64,000 nt of DNA. Source: Calcarisporiella thermophila CBS 279.70 (Eukaryota; Calcarisporiellomycota). Below, piece by piece: positions 10,401 to 20,924 of this stretch. The position numbers and the translations under genes were made by a program. The stretch's first letter is position 1. The number at the start of each line of letters is the position of its first letter. The notes below the pieces were generated by a model, which was given only the letters and a program-made list of their open reading frames with translations, was not told where the DNA came from and searched no databases. The stretch lies in assembly GCF_041956535.1 (NCBI RefSeq), contig NW_027192205.1:594877-658876 (forward strand). The letters are read 5' to 3'.

Positions 10401-13352
10401 CAGCGCCTCCTGCACTGTGGCGAGCTCGCCCGCGACAAGCTGTGCATGGATTGGCAACTGTTTCAACACCCCCTTCACCGCCTTGACAATCTCCTGCTCC
10501 GCGTTTGTGGCGAGCTCTACCAGCTCGGCGAAGAGCTCAGCCTGTTTAGCCGGACTGAGTGCTTCGAAGAGAGCAGGGGTGATCTGGGCCAGAGCTGCCC
10601 TGCGCACCGCATTCTCGTTCTCGCCTCCCTCTCCACTTCCACGGAGAAGCCCCAAAAACACCTTCATATAGGCGGTATTCTTTCCGTCCAGCAACGATGC
10701 CGTCGCGGGAGTGAAGCATTTCACGAGGGCGATCATCAACTCCGTCTCGCGGCGGGACTTTTGCATCAATGGCAGGAGAATCGTCAGTTTCATTGGAGAG
10801 CGCACGCAAGCGGTGAGCTGCACGAGGCGAAGCTGTGCGACGGGTTTGTGGAATGCAAGAACGTGAGATCCGATGAAAGAGAGGAGGGTTTCTTTCTTTG
10901 AAACGGTGGCGCGGGTATCATTGGACTCCTTGTTGAGGCTCTGCCCCAGGAATTGGGAGACGTAGTCGCCACTGGTAAGGAACTCTTCCTTCGCTTGCAG
11001 GATTACACGGACAAATTCTGCCACCACACCAGCCGGCAAATACTGGAGCTCTTCCGACGCCGAAAGGCCATAGAAAGCGTCCAGCTTGAAGATCGGCACA
11101 GAGGGAGTCGCTTTACGCTTACGCGAAGTTTCTGTGGGAAGCTTGAAGTTGGAGTACAATTTGGAGAGGGTTTGAAGGCAGGTCACCGCGGCCTGACGCA
11201 CGGGCTTGGAGGGACTTCCGAGAGCGAGGAGCAGGGAGGGTATCACGATCTGGAAGTCGAGGGTGGAGTTCTGCTCGGCGTGTGCGGCGAAAAACACGTT
11301 CGCAATCTGGAGCGAGCGAGCTTGCACAAGCACGGGGGTTTGGATGACATCGTCTGTCCAGAATTTGGCCAGAAACTCAATCACGTTCTCGCCGATGTGC
11401 TTCTCAAGCAACCGCTGGATCTTCTCCTCGCAGCTGGCAAAGTGGGATCCAGATGCAAGGAAGCAGTAGAGCCTTGCCACGGTTTTCTTGTAAGCGACCA
11501 CCTCTGCACTCTCACCCGCTTCATTCAGCCATGCCATGGGCGCCTTGGGGGCCTTTAAGCCTTGGAGCACCCCGAGAACACCAAACATAAACAGCCGCTC
11601 CGTGTCGATCGGCCTCTTGAAAGCGTTGTCCGGGGGCAATCCACCCTCTTGTAGCTTCACGCCCTCGTTGACGTCACGCAATCTGGTGAAGAGAGCGGTC
11701 AGGAAGGGTGCCACGACCGCGTTCTGCTTGTCCCCCTCTAAATTCCATATTAATCGCGTGAGGACAAACACGGCGGTGACGCGCTCACTGTATTCGGTAC
11801 TGTTGACAGCGGCCAGCAGCTGGCTGACCTCTGTCTCCATCGTCGCACTCGTTAACAGCGTATCGGCGATTTTTTGGATGCTCTTCACATCCGTCACTCG
11901 CACCTTTAGTCGGGAGTCCTCCTCGGCCTCATCCTCCGACGCGGCGTCCACCTTTTCATTTTGGAAGATCAGGCTTGGCACCATCACGCTCAGCCTCTCC
12001 TTCGTCTCCGGATTGTCCACCAATTTTTGGAAGAAGTCCTGGGTGGTGTCCTGCCGTTGCAGAATCGCGTCCAAAATCTTGGAGTTATCCCGGGCTTTCT
12101 CCTGAATTAGGCTACTCACAAAGAGGGCCATGAAGCGGTCCGACTGATATTTGCGGCAAATTTCGCCCAACATTTCGGGCAGGCCTTGCACCTTTACCAG
12201 CCTTGCGGCCGCGCGCGCCGGGAACGCATCGAGCGACTCTTGTGTCTGGCAGACATGGACCAGGAAGAGCAGCAGTTGGATGATGTGCTCAGCCGCGGCG
12301 TGTTGCGTGGCCGTCACCAAAATGGCGGTGGCTGCCTCGTTGGAGAGGGTGGCGCGGACACACACCTGAGAGAGCACGATATAACTTGCCAGCTGGAATT
12401 CCGTTTTTGACTTGAGACCATGCAATAAATGGGGCAGAATGGTGGTGAGGATGTCGTCCGTCACCTTGGGAACGGCTTGGATATAGGCGACAAGGGTGGA
12501 GGCATGAAATGCGAAGAGAGTCCGGAAACTCAGCCGCTTGGAAGAGGCGGTGGAAACCAGCTCACACACAAACTCGAGGAGAGCACGGTCTTTCACCAGG
12601 CGCTGCACAAGATTTCCTCGCTCAAGGGGGTGTTTGGATTTTTTCAGTGGGAGCAGGAAGGACCACAGGCTTCCCTCTCTGAACAATGGACAAAACAATT
12701 AGCATCAGGGTGAATTCGGGCTCATGATCACGGCCAAAACTTACTCTATCTGCAGAAGGTTTACCATGGTTACAAACTGCTTGGTTTCGTGGTAGGGTAA
12801 AATACATTTCATCACGGCATCCACATTAAACTCGTGAATGCTAGCATGGACAACATGAGGAACGTCAGATTTTCCAATCCAAAAAAGTTTAAATCCAATT
12901 GTAAGCCTTACCGAAATCTTCGAATGAGCCATTCTAATGCCTTCCCGGCAGGATTTAACAAAAAATGAGGTGAAAGTTGTCGTAAAAATGTCTCGATGCT
13001 TTCGTCCAATTTCGAATTTTCTTGTTTTGTCTGTTGCCAAGTTGGAAGGGAGTGATAAATAAACGATGCCACATTCCATTCCAAGTATATTTGAACTCAC
13101 TTGTAATAATCGATCTACACCCTTCATACTCTCTGAAAAGAGGGTCCGTTCATAGGCTGCAAATCTCTCGTCCAGCTCCCGCAGCTCCGCGAGCCCAGCA
13201 ATCCCGATGGTGTATATGGTATCGAGGTCCTGGTCTGCGGCCTGCTTTGCATCAAATAAGAAAGAGGCGCGGAAGCGTTGGCTTTTGGCCAGCGACTTTT
13301 GCCGCTGGTCAGCAACACCTATCGATTTTAACTGCTGGGAAAGTGATGACAT
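7489..13352 (-). CDS. UTP10: U3 snoRNP protein UTP10 / HEATR1
   Basis: Large HEAT-repeat scaffold of the t-UTP/UTPA subcomplex of the small-subunit processome, needed in the nucleolus for rRNA transcription and 18S pre-rRNA processing. Five exons (13352-13101, 13030-12912, 12840-12745, 12678-9921, 9855-7489) keep phase and give about 1,863 aa, similar to yeast Utp10 (about 1,770). The N-terminus MSSLSQQLKSIG, the joined segment GVDRLLQTKQENSKLDESI, the motif NPAGKALEWLIRRFRIHEFN and ILPYHETKQFV match the UTP10 N-terminal domain. An acidic patch (ASEDEAEEDSR) lies in the middle. The C-terminus (LPETIPFLAELMEDEDDRVE ... LGESLDKYF) is the characteristic BP28CT region. The second half uses long exons with higher GC; all introns but one lie in the first 700 bp. 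Very secure. Confidence 0.95.
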
Positions 13353-14815
13353 AGCAGCTAGAGCCCTAGTGATGCAAACCGAGGTAGGGCAGGAGAAGAA
13401 AACGGTATCATCTTAAAAACTTGAACTTCGAGTGGCTTGGATATCGTAAACAAAACCTCACCCAATGAGCCCTACGGAATGTGACTTGCACTTGGTTGCT
13501 ATTTTCGAAGAGCACTGATAGCCCAGCCACGTAGGGTCTAAGGACTAACCTGTGGGCGGCATCGATACTTAGCGTTTAATATGTAAACATGGCCCCCACG
13601 AGTCCAGCCTCGGGATTGCACTGAGCTCCAGAGAAAATTGGAGCTGAAAGGCTCCCTTTACATAGGGGCGTCCAAATTCGGCTTTGGCATCCGCCCCTAT
13701 AACAGCTATGGTTTGCCATACAAACCTAGGCCAGAAATCCCTCTCTGATTGGCAAGCCAATAAGACCCGATTTACCAAACCGGTTGAGCGCATTCATGAC
13801 ATTTCTTAGGCCTCACAAAGAACCGCCCTTTCAAACTCAATGGAGTCACGTGTAATACCACCATATTTGGCCACCGAAGAATGGGTGATTACACTAGCAG
13901 CAGCAGTGTATCGCCTTAGTAATTATTTTTTTTTTCATGCCTCTGGATGGCTCCATCCCAGTTTGGCACGGCTAATTTGGGGACTGAAGAGGGAGGTCCA
14001 TGACGTGCGGACTATAATAAAGGAAAACATTTCAGTTAAGGTTTGTCTGTGGCTGGAATGCAGTCACAGTGTGGAGTCAAAGAGCACGAGGATGGATTTG
14101 ACTCTTAGGGAGGCAGGAGCCCTCTCTCGCCATTTCATCCCCCCTCCTCTTGAGTCAAATAACTTTATCGTGGGCCTTATTAAAAGCAATTATACGGTTG
14201 CTATCTGGTAAGCATGTTGACATTACGAGGCGGTGGAGTAATGTTGCGATGTCCCGTGACGGAAACTTCCTGCAATAAAGATAGACCCACTGTTTCTTTC
14301 ATATACTAAGGATAGAATTCCCGAGGCATTCATTAGATTCCCTTCTCAATCCCTTTCCTTCATTAACGTATCTTCCCTTTCCTCCATCTTTCCCATACTC
14401 TATGTCTCATAGCACAATAGAATACTTTGCCACTTGGATTACACCGAAGTAAGTGTTAGCTGTTCCGCCTCCTGAGTAACTTGAAATATCAAACCAATGT
14501 GTTGGCTACGGTCTACAGATTAACCTCTCAAAAAAAAAAAGGCCTGCTTCAGCTGACAAAACATCTCTATCCCCAACTTGACATATTCTTGAGCGATCTA
14601 CTCAGACTGTATCCAACCTCTAAACTCAAAACTCACTTTGAACCTCTCAAACGTACCCCATCTAACGATTAAAGAAATAGGTAATCGTACTAAGCAACGG
14701 TGTCAATCCACACAAACCAGTGATATATAATCAGCTCCACTCTCTCCCTGAAAAGCTCACAGGGGCCAAATAATTGACTCTAAAGGATCCTCTACGACGA
14801 ACTTACATTGGCTAA
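13353..14815. promoter_or_regulatory. Divergent intergenic region, UTP10 and the GIF-repeat gene
   Basis: No gene is visible in this 1.46 kb. An inverted pair of CCAAT boxes (ATTGGC-AA-GCCAAT) occurs at 13748-13761, about 400 bp upstream of the UTP10 ATG. A TGAGTCA heptamer lies at 14151-14157, upstream of the plus-strand gene at 14816. The stretch 14330-14480 is T/C-rich as expected for a fungal 5' leader. Regulatory roles are inferred from motif identity only. Confidence 0.4.
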
Positions 14816-15497
14816 ATGCCTACCCCGCAACCTCCTCCCCCTCCTCCGCACACCACCAGTACCTCAGGCAAGCGGTTTGGACGATTGTCTGCTCTCGGGA
14901 ATCGCTTTCGTCGCTCTTCATTTCTCTCAAAGGATGGCATCTTCAAACGGATGCTTCATGATAATGACCCGTATTATTACACCCACCCACCCTATAACGG
15001 CTATACGTCCTCGTATCCATCCAGCATGTGGTATAAGCGCTACCAGGATTCATATTGGGGCCTGGCGAGGAACGGTATCTTTGACTCCATTTTTAACCAT
15101 TCAACGCGCGCACCCAAGATCGGGCCACCGATATACTCGACCGGGCTGAAGTATTTCGTACTTTCCCTACCTATATCCATAGATGTCACTAATGAATGGG
15201 TCCATTTCTTGAATGTAATTTAGCGCGCCTGCGGCCCAGGTCACATCCGCCGTCCTAGGACTCTCTACCAACGGCATCTTTGATCATGCCTTTAACTCCA
15301 AATGGCGCGATTATGAATTTCAAAACAGCTGGCCCTCTGCGATGGGAATAGGGTACCCGCCGTTTTCCGGCCATCTACCCTACGGATCCTTTCCTTACTT
15401 CGCGAGCAACGTTGACCTAGTTTCACCGGGTAGTCCCGCCATGATGCTTCCGCTGTACCGGTATGGAAGCTATCAGTACCCGTACTATTTCCAATAA
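14816..15497 (+). CDS. Tyr/Pro-rich protein with GIF repeats, unknown function
   Basis: Two exons (14816-15150 and 15224-15497) join in phase to about 202 aa. I do not recognise a family. A proline-rich start (PTPQPPPPPP) is followed by a basic segment (SGKRFGRLSALGNRFRRSS) and then by three variants of one short motif: DGIFKRML, NGIFDSIFN and NGIFDHAFN, the last falling after the splice junction. The rest is rich in Tyr, Pro, Ser and Gly and ends in YRYGSYQYPYYFQ. There is no signal peptide and no membrane helix. The acceptor at 15222-15223 puts the third GIF motif in frame, which supports the model. It may be a lineage-specific disordered protein. Confidence 0.65.
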
Positions 15498-15824
15498 TTT
15501 CATATCCATCGAGGCAAGAAGTCTTTTGTAGGCGTATATCGGAACATAGTATTATAATCATTGCCATGATCTCTTTTTTTCTTGCACCCTATGGGCTTCA
15601 TAAATGTGACTCATCTAGCATTGGTTTGTCACCTCCCCCTCCTTTTTCCAAGAAAACTGGCCTCTTCCACCTATCTCCTGGGATTCTGAATGCCCACCCG
15701 TGATGCTGCACCATTGTAATAATAGGTTGAGCTTTCATGCCATTAGGGATGCGAAAAAATTAAGCGTATGCGTTTATTTTTACTTTAAAGACTAAAAAAC
15801 AATATAAAAAAGGTCATTTCTACT

Positions 15825-16381
15825 CTACTGCCTCTGATGCTCCTGGGTCTCTTCGGGGGTGAACTCCGGCTCTGAGTGTTCCTCAGAGGCCGAGGAGTCC
15901 TCCTGAGAATGCTGCTGCGGTTGCCGCAGAATGGTGGCCTCGTCTATAAACTCACAAAATTTAGCCTCTCTTTTAGTCTGATGCCATTCCATGTATACTC
16001 ACGTTGCAAGATGGATGTCTGAACCCGCTCCTTACCCTCTGCATCCGTCATGGTCCTGTATTGAATGCTTCCTTCAATGCACACCAGAGCTCCCTTGCGT
16101 ACATTCTTTCCAACCCACTCGACTGCTCCAGGACTGAAGTTCATAATGCGATGCCATTGTGTAGTACGGACCCAGTTACCATCGCGATCCTTACGCGAGT
16201 CGCTAGTGCCAACGGTGTAGAATGCACCCTTGCGGCCATCACGGAGCTCGCGGACCTCGGGGTCGCGTCCGACATTGCCGATAATGATGGCGCGGTTAAC
16301 GTGGCCGCGTGACGCGGAGGTGGCAGAGAAATGGCGAACGGAGGAGCGGAGAGTGTGTGCGAGCGATTTAACGGCAAACAT
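15825..16381 (-). CDS. RIM1: Mitochondrial single-stranded DNA-binding protein
   Basis: OB-fold SSB needed for mitochondrial DNA replication. Two exons (16381-16003, 15943-15825) give about 165 aa. The first ~30 residues (MFAVKSLAHTLRSSVRHFSA) are Arg/Ser-rich without acids, typical of a matrix-targeting presequence. The OB fold follows: VNRAIIIGNVGRDPEVREL, FYTVGTS, TTQWHRIMNF, VRKGALVCIEGSIQYR. Exon 2 adds an acidic Gln/Glu/Ser-rich tail ending EETQEHQRQ, reminiscent of the acidic C-terminal tails of bacterial SSBs but without the DDDIPF tip. An in-frame ATG 12 codons upstream (16417) is a possible alternative start; I prefer 16381 because it begins the presequence. Confidence 0.9.
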
Positions 16382-18022
16382 ATTTTTTACAGGAACCTTT
16401 TTTCGATTGTGATCCAAAAGTTGACCGATTGAACCATTTTCATCTTTGTTGATATGTGGCTTGGCTTGCTTTCAATCAGAAATTCATAGAAAATCGACGG
16501 GAAAATGGGGATTTCTTCGGACCTAAGTATTGACCGTTCACCACCGGTTTAATATACTGCAATGCATATTTATTTAGAGTGACAAGTGACCCGTCACCCG
16601 ATAAGTTGGAGAGGGTATTCAATGGAGTGCTGATTAATGAAGCTACTTATAGCCTCAAAGATAGCACTGATAGAACGGCATCATATTCATTGTCATTAAT
16701 GCAAACTGTCTTTGATCAATATATATTTGTCTCCCTTGGACTTCAAAATAGAATATGGAAAGTAGCATGTGTGCTTTACAATAATTGCGTTCAGCAGAGG
16801 CTCGGGGCAAGAAATCAACCTTGGCTAAAGAAATACAACAAAGCAAAAGTAGTTTTTGTAACCTCCGTCGCTTACTTGCTCTGAGAAGCACGTCAGATCG
16901 AGTTGTATCCTTATCCTAGGAGCCATTTATTGAGTGCGCATCGAATAGTGTGCGGCTCATTTTTTTGTTAGTTGAAGATGCGTAATAAATCTATGTTCTC
17001 TGTCGTGAGCCAATTTCAATATAGTGCACTTTAACCTTGATATGCCATAGCGCCTGGGCCAACTATTGCTACTGTGATCCCCTCAGGGTCATCATGGAGT
17101 ATAGACTTTATTGTTATATTGCTATAGTATGAGCCTGTTTGTGTTGGGGTACGCTGCGAGCATAGAAGGCTTGCACTACTTGGAAGAGTCAGGTGTTTTC
17201 ATTCTCTTTATAACTACCCGAGTTCAGAGGAAGTAGCAAAGAGAATGCAATCACCTGGCTATACTAATTATAGAGCAATTTTCAGCCTTAATGTTACAGA
17301 CTTTAAACATCGTCCTCATTCTTAGAGAATATCTTAGTGCGATCTCTCACGGGATTCCAAGAGTGAAAGGGTAGAGGGTAGTAATGCCAAGAGCATCGGG
17401 CACCAAGTGATAGCCTTCAATAACGCACTCGGGGTATTATGGAGAATAAAGAAGCCCAAAACGCGTGTGAACCAGGTGGGGATTGCTTCTCTTGGCGGTC
17501 CAACAAAAAGAGCGGGACAGGGCGGTTTGGGAAAGTCCTGACAGGAGTGGCTAAAATGGATGTAGAATAGTTGGGAAGAGGAGGGGCCTCCAGTGGAATT
17601 TTTCTCCGGGCCGGACGGATAGGAGCGCTCGATTTTGGGAAAGCCAGACTCATATTAATTGGGGGAGGGTAATACAGCAGGCCTTGTCCGATCCCCTTTC
17701 AACCGTTGTCAAACTTAGCGCAATAAAAATTGGCGCGAGTGCTAATCACAAATTAGAAATTTTCAAGGGGTCAAATGAATTCAATTAAAGTTGTTGCAGT
17801 TTCATTTATACGCGCTAAGTATATACCCGATGATTTAATATTCTTGTTCCATCTATATATTCTCTCTCTCGCACGGCGAGATCAGCCGCGCTTCTCCCCC
17901 TTCCGTCATAGAGTCTCTTCCTCTCCTTGTTTTACTCCCCATCCGCTAATTGCCTCTGTGTCTGTTGTGTTTGTCTCTATCCACATCCTATTATCCAACC
18001 TGTAATTCTTCGACTTTCGACA
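16382..18022. other. Intergenic, mtSSB to expansin-like gene
   Basis: No protein gene is recognised in 1.6 kb. It contains a strong imperfect hairpin (listed separately) and, at 17818-17826, a TATATA element about 200 bp before the expansin-like ATG, followed by a C/T-rich leader typical of highly expressed fungal genes. Confidence 0.45.
17190..17257. other. Long imperfect hairpin (candidate structured RNA)
   Basis: Arms at 17190-17217 and 17233-17257 can form 22 base pairs: CAGGTG with CACCTG, then two pairs in an internal loop, CATTCTCTTT with AAAGAGAATG, then CTAC with GTAG after a small bulge, closed by a 15-nt loop. No coding frame explains it. It could be a precursor of a small RNA, a cis element or a chance inverted repeat; strand is undetermined. 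Confidence 0.4.
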
Positions 18023-18623
18023 ATGAAGCTCCCGTTGCTTGTTTCCTTGTCGCTCCTCTTTGTCACCCTGCCGACGGTGACCCACGCCTCTGAATGGCGC
18101 ACAGCTCGAGCCTCAGTGGGGCTTCACTTTTCCTCCTCCCTTGAAAAACGGGGGAAATCCGAGGGCCATGGCCGTAAAGCACCCTCTAACACGCATCGAA
18201 CCACTTGGTACAGCGGTCAGGACCTTCGCAATGCAGCCTGCTACGGACGCAAGGGCCTAGCTGCTTACAACGCACAGGATTCCTCGATGATTGCTGCCTT
18301 TAAGGGCGGCCTTAATCTCTGCTACAAATGCATCGAGGTGGCGGGAGGAAAGGGTACTAACGGTGGGAAGATGGTGGTGAAGTTGGTGGATCAGTGCGCC
18401 GGCTGTTATCGAGACAATGATATTGACTTGACCAAGGCCGCCTTCAAAAAGCTGGCTCCCTTGGATCGGGGCGAGGTGGAAGTGTCTTGGAGGCCGTTGA
18501 CCAAGTGCCCTCGGGAAGGCAAGGTAACCTATTCATCGTCTTAACTAGCCCCGCCCTTCCCCCTTCTTACTGACTCCCCTGCTCTTATTCTAGTGGCCGA
18601 CGAGCGAGGGTCGCAGGAAATGA
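18023..18623 (+). CDS. Secreted expansin-like / RlpA-like DPBB protein
   Basis: Small extracellular double-psi beta-barrel protein of the expansin/barwin-like class, known in fungi for wall loosening, plant contact or stress roles; a specific role is not shown here. Two exons (18023-18523, 18594-18623) give 176 aa. A signal peptide is clear (MKLPLLVSLSLLFVTLPTVTHA), then a basic linker, then the DPBB from about TTWYSGQDLRNAACYG through LCYKCIEV, VVKLVDQCAGC and DIDLTKAAF to VEVSWRPL. Conserved cysteine pairs are present. There is no second cellulose-binding domain. The last exon is only 30 nt and encodes the tail WPTSEGRRK; without splicing the protein would end VTYSSS instead. Confidence 0.88.
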
Positions 18624-19439
18624 ACATTTGCTCTTGGACAGGATCCATATACCATCGTTACTACATTCTCACTCTTATCTGCTTAAGTCCTCTATTCTCT
18701 CTCTGATTAATTTCTCACTTTCTCTGCTTCGTCAGAGCATGATTTTAATAGTAATAACACTCTTGTTGCACTCAGCAGCAGGCGTGAATGGATTATGAAT
18801 AAATATCCACGCCGAAATAATGGCATAGATAAAACGAAATCTTAGAGAGCAAATGGTTTGGCACACAAACGCAGCAAAGAACACGTTTTTCTGATTACAG
18901 CCGATAGAAGGGGTAGTGGTGAAATGCTTTTATGGGGATACTCACCTGTATCTATCCTATAAGCGAATCCACGCCACGTTGGATGCTAAATCTATGATTT
19001 CGCATTCCAGGAGAATTTGAGGGCCTAGCTCTTATGATAGGAATTGGGCCTATCCTAGGATAGCGCACTGTAGTGGGCTAAATATTAGCGAGGCGCTGGT
19101 CGTTTTTTTTTTTTTTTGCTAAATAACTCAATTTTATTACTATTATGGGGGAAAACACAACTTCCCATTAACAAGCGTTAAATAGCAAAATCCAATCCAC
19201 CTGTATCATAGAAATGAAGCAGCTTTAAGAGCCTAGTAAAGAGACATTAGCACAGAGGTGTCAATAGAAATAGAATTTAATTATACTCAAAGAGAACAGG
19301 GAATATGGGAACAGAAAAGGCAAACCAAAAAAGAAAAGCTATGTACACAATGGAGAGAGGGAGGGAGAGATGAAAGGGGAACAGCAAGAGGAGAGGGGGA
19401 CGGGGCAGAGGGAAGGGAATCGCCATCACGGAGACAGCA
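18624..19439. other. Intergenic between convergent genes, with a 14-nt palindrome
   Basis: No gene is seen. A perfect palindrome CTATCCTAGGATAG lies at 19050-19063, and the shorter core TATCCTAGGA recurs near 16910. A 15-nt T run sits near 19105. The last 180 bp before the LEA_2 stop are purine-rich. Confidence 0.4.
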
Positions 19440-20924
19440 CTAGGTGAAGGGGCTGGGGCATTTAGCATTGCCGTTCGTTTGGTCATACATTTTGGGCCGA
19501 TAGCCAAACCAGGATAAAACCCAGATCTCTAGCGTCAACTCGAATTTCAGGTCGAGCTTAGGGCTCTCCTTGCCTGACTGCTGGAAGCCACACGTAGCCA
19601 GGCCCTGCGAATTGTTTTGTGCCGAGGGGACCGCCACCTTGAGGGGAATTGAGAGCTCCTGCTGTTTCTCCTTCGCCATAAGGGTCACATCGTTGAGCTG
19701 GCCGCTTCCGACCTTTTCGTTGGACTGCGCGTCGAACGTAGCCACCTGCAAGGATCTCAGCTTGACGGGGATCCAGTTTTGCGAGTTATCGATGGTAAAC
19801 TGCAGCTTCCACTCCTGCGTGGCCGTGGAGTCGCCACTGGTGGAGGCGGCCGGCGTGTCGGACGACAGGGCCTTGAAGTGGGCGGAGGGCACGCGAGGCC
19901 AGCAGAAAAAGATCGTGACGCCCAAGCCAAGGAGGAGCACAATGGTGGTGTACAGGCAACTACGGGACCGGCAGCAGCCGCACCATCGCCGCCGGGGCTT
20001 CTTCGCGAGCATGGCGGGGGGGAGGGCAGAGGTGCCGAACGAGCTCGACATGGGCACGGCCGAAGAGGGCTTTACCCCGGGGGGGAAGGCAGACTCGGGA
20101 TGCTCCGAGATGTTGGCAAGGCCAATTCTGTCCGGTTCGTAGGCATGGGGGTTTGCCGTGTAGTAGGGGGGCTGGTCTCTCAGAGTGTCACCCCCCTTTA
20201 GATCACGCATGTCCTCCACCCGCTCGTCATAGTAAAGCATTTGGGCGGGCGGCGGCGAGTAGGGTTCCGAAGAATGATTGCTGTAGGGCAGATACGAATT
20301 AGTGCGGCGAGTTCCGGGGGCGGCGGTGGCGTCGACAGGATCCCGAGTGGTATAAGCGTCGTATGCATACTCGTGATCGCGAGGACCAGGTTGAGAGTTG
20401 GGCGCATTGTACATCGGGTTACCGCCTGGGTGGTGTGTGTAAGCGTCGTAGTGAGGATGGCCGTCATAGTTGGTGTCGTGATATCTATTGTTTTCAGGAG
20501 CCAATGATGGCCAATTGGCCGCAGCATTGGGATCGTTAATTGCCCGATGGCCGAGATATTGATCTGTGGAGAATTCAATACGGGAGGGTGGATGACATGA
20601 GCGCTATTTACTAACATAATACACCCATTCAAAGCTACACTCACCGTAGGCGTGGCCATGGTCCATTTCCCGCCGCATCCACATGTCTCGCTCATTGTAT
20701 TCATCGTATCCGTATTGCCCGTGGGCACCTCGATGATCTGCTTGCTGCGGCGCATAATAATCTTGCTCGTAGTCCAAATGATCCTCTGCATAGTCGGCAT
20801 TGTGCCTTGACGGAGAAGTCGAGGCCTGCAGGAATGGGGGGGATGACTGCGAAGGCGATGACGGCAGCATGGCACGGTGAGGGGGGGCCACAGGCGGCGA
20901 GAGGGGGCGCTGATAATTACTCAT
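19440..20924 (-). CDS. Single-pass membrane protein with LEA_2-like domain
   Basis: Two exons (20924-20645, 20563-19440) give about 467 aa. The N-terminal ~250 residues are disordered and rich in Tyr, His, Pro, Asp and Ser (MSNYQRPLSPPVAPPHRAML, repeated YDxY/HYDAY patches). Then comes a basic Cys-rich segment (KKPRRRWCGCCRSRSC), one transmembrane helix (LYTTIVLLLGLGVTIFFCW), and a C-terminal beta-rich domain containing WKLQFTIDNSQNWIPVKLRSLQVATFD and VTLMAKEKQQELSIPLKV. This resembles the LEA_2/NDR1-like fold found after a single TM in many fungal proteins; the type II topology and lumenal or extracytoplasmic C-terminus are inferred. The CCRSRSC patch beside the membrane could be palmitoylated. 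Function unknown. Confidence 0.78.

Noticed and set aside
13748-13761. Inverted CCAAT pair as a UTP10 promoter element
   Set aside because: The motif is real but short and 400 bp from the ATG; not strong enough for a separate finding.
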